DNA of 64,000 nucleotides, taken from NCBI RefSeq assembly GCF_004217555.1, contig NZ_SHKW01000002.1, positions 124,001 to 188,000 on the forward strand. Direction: 5' to 3'. The position numbers and the translations under genes were made by a program. The notes under the pieces were generated by a model that had not been told where the DNA came from, searched no databases, and worked only from the letters and a program-made list of their open reading frames with translations. Source of the stretch: Edaphobacter modestus (GTDB lineage: Bacteria; Acidobacteriota; Terriglobia; Terriglobales; Acidobacteriaceae). The first letter of the stretch is position 1, and every line of letters begins with the position of its first letter. Below are positions 58,664 through 64,000 of the stretch, piece after piece.

Positions 58664-61600
58664 ATGAAACATCTAGGCAACTTGTTCAGCAATCTCACTA
58701 TCCTGGTCGGTGCAGTAATAATTTTTGCTGTATCCGTTGCAAATCAATGCGCCTTTGCGCAGGAGGCCGGTCAGATCTCAGGAACGGTCACAGATCCCCA
58801 CGATGCGGTCGTTCCCAATGCCACGATCACCGTCAGGAACGTGGGAACAAATGCAGTTCGCACCACAACGACCGGAAGTACCGGCACGTTTGTGGTGACG
58901 GGCCTGCAGCCTGCTACCTATGAAGTCGTCATGAAGAGTGCCGGTTTTCAGTCTTACACGCAGCGCGTCCAAGTCACGGTTGCTTCCAAGGTGACGGTGG
59001 AGGGCAAATTGTCGGTCATCGGAGAGATCGCCACCGTCGAGGTGACGGCCGAGGGCGGCGCGCAGGTCAATACGCAGACTCAGGAGCTGTCGCAGATCGT
59101 CAACCAAACCCAGGTCTCTCAGATGCCGAGTCTTACACGCAATGCCTATGACTTCGTTGCCCTCGCAGGCAATGTGTCGGCGGGCGACAGCACCAACAGC
59201 GGCGATTCCAGAGGCGTCTCCGGTGGTTCGAGCGGAAACTCGCAGAATGCAACCACCCGTGGCGTGGGATTCAACATCAACGGTCAGCGTTCAGCCGGCA
59301 CTGAGATCCTTCTGGACGGTGTCGAGAACATCAGCGTCTTCACCCAAGGCATCGGAGTCTATATACCGATCGATGCAACGCAGGAGTTCCGCGTCCAGAC
59401 CAGCAACTACGAGCCCCAGTACGGCCGAGCCTCTGGCGGCATCGTCAACGTAACCACCAGGAGCGGAACCAACGCCTTCCACGGCCGTGTGTGGGAGTTC
59501 AACCGTCTCTCCGCCTACACCGCGAATACGGTCTTGAACGCGCAAACGGGCCAGCCCAAGGGAAAGTACACCCGCAACCAATTCGGCTTCGCAGTTGGCG
59601 GGCCCATTCTCAAGGACAAGCTCTTCTTCTTCGGCAGCACGGAGTGGACGCGCGTCCGCAGCTCTGCGGTAACTCTCGCAGCCGTTCCCACGCCACAGTT
59701 CCTAGCCCTCTCCGCACCGAACACGCGGGACTTCTTCACCAACTATGCCGGGGGGAGGAACTTCGACTTCACCAGAACCTATACCGCCGGACAGCTTGGA
59801 ATCAGCGGAATTCCTGCCGAAACCCCGGCCTTCGGCATCGTGGCGTACAACGCTCCTGTCAACACGGGGGGCAGTGTGCCGCAAAACACCTATAACATCG
59901 TCGGCCGGGTGGACTATACCCTGAGCGACCGCACCTCGATGTTCTTCCGATACGCCGACTATCAGGAGAAGGATTTCCTTGGCGCATCATTCGCGTCGCC
60001 CTACTCCCAATACAACGTCGGCGCAGCCGTCAACTCACGGGCCTATCTCCTCAGCGCATCGCACGTCTTCAACACCCGTGTGGCCTCCAGCACGAAACTG
60101 AGCTTCAGCAGATTCAATGCTCCATTAACCTACGACACGTCGCTGCAGAACACCCCGACGCTATTCGTCTCGACGAATGCACAGCTGCCGACAACCAGCA
60201 TCTTCATACAACTGCCTGGCTTCTACGACTTCAACCCCGCCAACGGCGGTCTCCCCTTCGGCGGGCCGCAGAACACCGTTCAGATCAATCAGGATTTCAA
60301 CATCCAGAAGGGCCGCCACTCCATGCAGTTCGGAGCGCAGCTCCTCTACATTCAGGCCAACAACTCCTATGGAGCGTACGCCCAGGCCGCCGAGCAGGCC
60401 GGGGTCGGTCGAACCCAGGGACTGGATAATCTGGTCACTGGCGACCTGTTCCAGTTCTCGGCCGCTGTCGACCCCCAAGGAGCACTGCCCTGCGTAATCA
60501 ACCCCTACACAGGCGAGCTGCCCACGCCCCCGCCCGCTAGCTGCTCCATCAACCTGCCCACCGTGCCACCCGCCTTTGCCCGCAGCAACCGCTTCAAAGA
60601 CTGGGCCGTATACGCCCAAGACTCCTTCAGGGTGACTCCGAGGTTTACCGCCAACTATGGCGTGCGTTATGAGTACTATGGCGTGCAGCACAACAATAAC
60701 CAGAACCTCGATTCCAACTTCTACTACGGCGCCGGCACCAATCCCTTCCAGAACATTCGCAACGGCCAGGTCTATACCAGTCCAACGAGCCCCATCGGGA
60801 CGCTGTGGAATCCGCAACGCGGCACAGTTTCACCCCGGATCGGCTTCGCGCTGGACATCTTCGGAACGGGCAAGACTGCGATCCGCGGAGGTTTCGGCAT
60901 CAGCTATGAGCGGAACTTCGGCAACGTCACGTTCAACGTAATTCAGAATCCTCCGAACTACGCTGTCGTCGTCGTCAACAATACGCAGATCACCTCCTCG
61001 AACTCCGGTCCGTTGGCTGGAACTTCGGGCAATGTCCCGTTGCCTCCAACCAGCCTGCGGCATGTGGATCAAAACATCCGCACCTCGCAGACGCAGTTCT
61101 GGGATGCGGCACTGGAGCAACAGCTCGCACGCAACACGGTCGTGTCGCTGCAGTACGCCGGCGCCCGTGGACTGCATCTGTATGACATCAAGAACATAAA
61201 TACCCAAGGCGGGGGCAATGTGCTCCTTGGCGACCCATTAACAGATGGCAGTGGAAACACCGGGCTCACCAGACTGACGAACCAATACTCCAACATCAAT
61301 ACCCGGGGCTCCGCTGGCGACTCGTACTACCAGGCCATGAACATCCAGTTCCAGAGCACAAATTACCGCAGCTCCGGCCTGAGCCTCGTAGCGAACTACA
61401 CCTATGCGCATCAGATCGACAACCTGAGCACAACCTTCTCCGAGACCAATAACGCCTTCGGCCTCGGGTACACCCAGCCATTCAATCCCGGCTTCGACCG
61501 CGGCAATGGAGACCTCGACATCCGTCATCGTTTCGTCGTCGCGCCCATCTACCGCCCACCCTTCTTTGCCAACAGTCATGACTGGAAGGAAAAAATGTTT

Positions 61601-62167
61601 GGAGGATGGCAGGTTACGGGCATCTATACCGTCCGCACCGGAACCCCCTTCTCCTACTTCGACAGCACCAACAACAACAGTGGCTATCAGGTCGCACGTT
61701 ATACGCCAGCAGCCGGCGTCGTCCCAAATCGCACATTCAAATCGATTCCGGCCGGCATGACGAGCGACTCCAATAGCTACGTCATCGGGAACCTTCCCCC
61801 AGCCGTCTCGTGGGCCAATCCTGCTCTACCGTCGGCGAGTCTTCCCGATGGCATCTCCGACTGGGGTCCGTTCCCCTCGACCATGGTCGCTCGTAACAGC
61901 TTCCGTGGGCCCGGCGCATGGACCTTTGACGCAGCCATCACCAAGACCTTCCCCATTCGCGAACAGATGAATTTGGAGTTCCGCGCGGAAGGCTTCAATA
62001 TCCTCAACCATCACAATCTCTTTATCCAGCAGGGCCTGAACGACGTTTTCAACGTTGGCGCTGGTGTGCCTGTACCCATCACGGCCTCCAAGGGCGGCAT
62101 CGGCAACAACAATGGCGCAAACGACGAACGGCGCTTCGGCCAGTTCGCCCTGAAGTTCAACTTCTGA
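58664..62167 (+). CDS. Oar-like TonB-dependent receptor, third in the window
   Basis: A 1167-residue outer-membrane protein. A signal peptide (LTILVGAVIIFAVSVANQCA, cut near FAQ) is followed by the carboxypeptidase-regulatory domain at residues 35-125 (GQISGTVTDPHDAVVPNATI, LQPATYEVVMKSAGFQSYTQ). The plug comes next (SQMPSLTRNAYDFVALAGNV, ILLDGVENISVF, TQEFRVQTSNYEPQYGRASG), then a large barrel ending RRFGQFALKFNF. GAGGAG lies 7 bases before the ATG. It stands alone between a long intergenic region and a terminator-like hairpin. The ligand is unknown. Confidence 0.88.
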   Translation: MKHLGNLFSNLTILVGAVIIFAVSVANQCAFAQEAGQISGTVTDPHDAVVPNATITVRNVGTNAVRTTTTGSTGTFVVTGLQPATYEVVMKSAGFQSYTQRVQVTVASKVTVEGKLSVIGEIATVEVTAEGGAQVNTQTQELSQIVNQTQVSQMPSLTRNAYDFVALAGNVSAGDSTNSGDSRGVSGGSSGNSQNATTRGVGFNINGQRSAGTEILLDGVENISVFTQGIGVYIPIDATQEFRVQTSNYEPQYGRASGGIVNVTTRSGTNAFHGRVWEFNRLSAYTANTVLNAQTGQPKGKYTRNQFGFAVGGPILKDKLFFFGSTEWTRVRSSAVTLAAVPTPQFLALSAPNTRDFFTNYAGGRNFDFTRTYTAGQLGISGIPAETPAFGIVAYNAPVNTGGSVPQNTYNIVGRVDYTLSDRTSMFFRYADYQEKDFLGASFASPYSQYNVGAAVNSRAYLLSASHVFNTRVASSTKLSFSRFNAPLTYDTSLQNTPTLFVSTNAQLPTTSIFIQLPGFYDFNPANGGLPFGGPQNTVQINQDFNIQKGRHSMQFGAQLLYIQANNSYGAYAQAAEQAGVGRTQGLDNLVTGDLFQFSAAVDPQGALPCVINPYTGELPTPPPASCSINLPTVPPAFARSNRFKDWAVYAQDSFRVTPRFTANYGVRYEYYGVQHNNNQNLDSNFYYGAGTNPFQNIRNGQVYTSPTSPIGTLWNPQRGTVSPRIGFALDIFGTGKTAIRGGFGISYERNFGNVTFNVIQNPPNYAVVVVNNTQITSSNSGPLAGTSGNVPLPPTSLRHVDQNIRTSQTQFWDAALEQQLARNTVVSLQYAGARGLHLYDIKNINTQGGGNVLLGDPLTDGSGNTGLTRLTNQYSNINTRGSAGDSYYQAMNIQFQSTNYRSSGLSLVANYTYAHQIDNLSTTFSETNNAFGLGYTQPFNPGFDRGNGDLDIRHRFVVAPIYRPPFFANSHDWKEKMFGGWQVTGIYTVRTGTPFSYFDSTNNNSGYQVARYTPAAGVVPNRTFKSIPAGMTSDSNSYVIGNLPPAVSWANPALPSASLPDGISDWGPFPSTMVARNSFRGPGAWTFDAAITKTFPIREQMNLEFRAEGFNILNHHNLFIQQGLNDVFNVGAGVPVPITASKGGIGNNNGANDERRFGQFALKFNF

Positions 62168-62201
62168 CCGGCTCGATATTCATCGACCATCAGATCCTTG
62201 A

Positions 62202-62241
62202 GCAAACCTCGATGGCCCTCGCAAGAGGCATCGAGGTTTGC
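62202..62241 (+). terminator. Stem-loop terminator after the third TonB receptor gene
   Basis: GCAAACCTCGATG (62202-62214) pairs perfectly with CATCGAGGTTTGC (62229-62241) around a 14-base loop, 35 bp after the receptor stop. No T-run follows, so termination may be Rho-assisted or bidirectional. Confidence 0.6.
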
Positions 62242-62405
62242 CCCAATAGCACAAGAAAGCCCTGCAGCGCGTCATTGATCTCGCTCCGAAGAATGAAACG
62301 AGAGACCTCCAGGAGCCAAACGAATTGGCTGTTTCGTGTGAGTGGTCGGCAACCCCTCCGTTACGCGCCCGAACGGCCAACAACCGTTCACAAGGGGACG
62401 ATCAG

Positions 62406-62552
62406 CTATTTGCGTGAAGGACTCTCGAGGAGCATCTTCGTCTCCGTCGCCTGCTTCCGCAGCCCTTCCACAATGTGCGCCGGAGCCTTCGCATTAAAAG
62501 CCTCATTGCCAAGCTGCTTCTCGGCCTCTAGCGCGAAATACGCTTGTTGCGC
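62406..62552 (-). pseudogene. valS: Valyl-tRNA synthetase C-terminal remnant
   Basis: On the minus strand the frame reads QQAYFALEAEKQLGNEAF, then NAKAPAHIVEGLRKQATETK and MLLESPSRK before stop. This matches the conserved C-terminal coiled-coil arm of valyl-tRNA synthetase (QLxNExFxxKAPxxVVEGLRKQ). Only about 48 codons remain, directly after the stop codon of the gene at 62553. The functional valS must be elsewhere. Confidence 0.65.
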
Positions 62553-63029
62553 CTATCGAGCCATCAGAACGGTTTGGGCAAGGTGGAGTCTATTCCTCTC
62601 AACTCGGTCGTACTGCTGTTGGGCGCGGCTAATAAGCGTATCAAAATCGAATCCATGCAGACGAGAGTCCGCCCTCGAAGCCACTTGAAGTGCTTTCCAT
62701 AGGCACAGTTTGCCGTGAATGCCGATTGCCAGAAGTTCGAGCGATTCGAACATCGCGAAGTCGGTTGAACCGGTATGACCGAGTTTTAGACGTGCTGCTT
62801 TTTCCACGATCCAGCCACCGACTTCTTTGATTGCGCTTGGCCCCGTGCCAATCTTCTCTGCGATAGCGCGAAGGGTGTGATCGTCGGCTTGAATCGCCAG
62901 CAACAGCACTGTGGCAAGATCTCGACAATTTTTATCATCATGTTGATCCTGCATGGCTTCAAGGAGCTCAACGGCTATACGGGCACCACCGAGATGGTCG
63001 TTTACGTAAGTGACAAGGGGGTCGGACAT
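62553..63029 (-). CDS. Conserved-looking helical protein, 158 residues
   Basis: The protein starts MSDPLVTYVNDHLGGARIAV, with AAAGG seven bases upstream; an ATG five codons earlier is less likely. It is almost entirely helical: VELLEAMQDQHDDKNCRDLA, DDHTLRAIAEKIGTGPSAIK, EVGGWIVEKAARLKLGH, MFESLELLAIGIHGKLCLWK and ISRAQQQYDRVERNRLHLAQ. No signal peptide or transmembrane segment is present. It looks like the group of small helical proteins, ferritin/hemerythrin-like in outline, found as hypotheticals in acidobacteria and proteobacteria. Metal ligands are not obvious. The function is unknown. Confidence 0.65.
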   Translation of the reverse strand: MSDPLVTYVNDHLGGARIAVELLEAMQDQHDDKNCRDLATVLLLAIQADDHTLRAIAEKIGTGPSAIKEVGGWIVEKAARLKLGHTGSTDFAMFESLELLAIGIHGKLCLWKALQVASRADSRLHGFDFDTLISRAQQQYDRVERNRLHLAQTVLMAR

Positions 63030-63556
63030 GTGAGTACCTTTCAACCCGGTAGACGAATGCGCCGGGAATGCTACAGTTCACTTATTGAGATGTCATCACC
63101 GCCCTCTACGCCGATGTTTGGGCAAGAGACGGTGGGTCACAAAGTTCATAAAGAAGGCGTCCTATTTGTAGGAGGTTGTCTAGACTAGGACCCCCTAGAG
63201 CGCTTAGCTCAAGACTTTGCGCTCCGTTTCACGGCCCCCGCTTCACGGTCTGGAGGAGCCTGAGAGATTTCCCCGAGCCCCATCACTTGACCCACGGTCT
63301 ACCAAACTTGTAATTCGGGCATCACAGATCGCAACAGGGGTTCCTCACCCCTCTTGAGCGCTAAAACACACTCGCGTTTGCGCTCCGCCAAGTCACTTTG
63401 GCGCGCTCACAGCCTCGGAGAAGACCACCCTATTCTTCTCCGAGGCTCACTGTCGAAAAAATCAGAGACTTGCCCGATGTTCATCGAACCGATGCGCGTC
63501 GCGGGCCTACCAAGATTGCAATTTATGCGCATCCTAGAGCGCAAAAGAGGGTATCG
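63030..63556. other. Intergenic region with two hairpins
   Basis: About 525 bases without a gene. AGCCTCGGAGAAGA (63411-63424) is perfectly inverted at 63434-63447, a strong 14-bp stem. CGCCAA / TTGGCG (63386-63403) forms a smaller stem next to it. Both lie downstream of the sugar-dehydrogenase frame on the minus strand and probably serve as its terminator. Confidence 0.5.
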
Positions 63557-64000
63557 CTATTTTTCGGTGTAGGTCACGCGCCAGACGCTGCGAGACCCGT
63601 CATCTGTAACGTAGAGAGCGCCATCGTGACCTACGGTTACTCCTACCGGTCGGCCCCAGACCTGTCCATCCGCGGTAACAAACCCGGTAAGAAAATCCTC
63701 GTACTCGCCGGTGGCTTTGCCGTTCTTCATGGGAATCCGGATAACCTCGTAGCCTCCGCGATTCGCACGGTTCCAGGACCCGTGTTCTGCGGCGAATCCA
63801 TCGCCGGCGTATTGAGCTGGAAAGCTAGATTTACTGGTGGGATAAAAGGTCATTCCGAGCGAGGCCATATGGGGTTGAACCAGGACATCGGGCGTAATGA
63901 CCTTGGACCTGAGTTCAGGATGGGTGCCCATAAGTCGCGGATCCTGATGACCCCCATATAGAACCAGGGCCAACCATAGAAGCCGTCTTCTTTAACTGAA
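63557..64000 (-). pseudogene. PQQ-dependent sugar dehydrogenase C-terminus, apparent frameshift
   Basis: The C-terminal part of a six-bladed soluble glucose/sorbosone dehydrogenase-type propeller. From the edge it reads VKEDGFYGWPWFYM in one frame, then GGHQDPRLMGTHPELR in another. The family has GWPWxYxGGxxDPR without a break, so one base is missing in the G-run at 63951-63955. Downstream the frame is normal: ITPDVLVQPHMASLGMTFYP, FVAEHGSWNR-like FAAEHGSWNRANRGGYEVIR, FLTGFVTADGQVWGRPVGVT and ALYVTDDGSRSVWRVTY. The N-terminus is outside the window. The frameshift could be real decay or a homopolymer sequencing error, so the gene may be intact. Confidence 0.75.

Overview
The window looks like a chromosomal accessory region of an acidobacterium (Acidobacteriota, probably class Terriglobia). 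The pointers are three very large Oar-like TonB-dependent receptors with N-terminal carboxypeptidase-regulatory domains, a CRTAC1/ASPIC-UnbV protein, Reg_prop/Y_Y_Y histidine kinases with NarL-type regulators, TolB-type propellers, DUF4136-like lipoproteins and a moderately high GC content. No rRNA, tRNA, CRISPR or prophage module was seen. The assignment is by gene content only.

Layout. 1-2.8 kb: a cut-off propeller-repeat protein, an IS6-family element, a decayed YVTN propeller and a piece resembling a group II intron. 2.8-6.7 kb: soluble transhydrogenase (sthA) with a degenerate receiver protein, divergent from a TPR regulator gene that has been internally scrambled by an inversion. 6.7-14.2 kb: a tripartite RND efflux operon (TolC, adaptor, pump, small membrane protein). 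Its promoter side is separated from tolC by about 745 bp of gene debris, including the start of a glycogen phosphorylase gene. 14.4-17.2 kb: DUF4136-like protein, a small protein, and a cNMP-domain/thioredoxin-reductase-like flavoprotein. 17.2-20.5 kb: transposase debris, a complete IS3-family element and a truncated, frameshifted copy of a sensor kinase.

20.5-28.0 kb: CRTAC1-like protein, LacI-regulator remnant with an operator-like palindrome, TonB-dependent receptor and TPR protein. This reads as a nutrient-uptake cluster. 28-34.1 kb: erythromycin-esterase and MacB-type remnants, a kinase-less TolB-type propeller, and a complete sensor kinase/NarL pair. 34.1-39.4 kb: debris, a 195-bp MITE-like element, an orphan NarL regulator, and a DoxX/small-protein block. 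Secreted DUF genes follow, then a decayed second copy of the sthA/TPR junction. 39.6-45 kb: a second complete sensor/regulator pair, with an IS5-type element inserted exactly at the regulator's stop codon. The second copy of the DoxX block follows.

45.5-52.8 kb is the most interesting intact unit. A small protein, an outer-membrane TonB-type receptor, a LolA-like protein, a flippase-like membrane protein, a CDP-alcohol phosphatidyltransferase fused to a degenerate nucleotidyltransferase, a separate active-looking nucleotidyltransferase and an EEP-type phosphoesterase lie in one tightly coupled run. I infer synthesis and envelope delivery of a CDP-activated polar lipid or phosphodiester product. 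52.8-64 kb: IS91-type remnant, a YncE/phosphoesterase fusion protein, a third TonB-dependent receptor, a valS remnant, a small conserved protein, and the C-terminal part of a PQQ-dependent sugar dehydrogenase with an apparent frameshift at the right edge.

The window has unusually many gene fragments and duplicated blocks between intact operons. It reads as a duplication-and-decay hot spot driven by IS elements. All family assignments are by eye from translated sequence; none was checked by database search.
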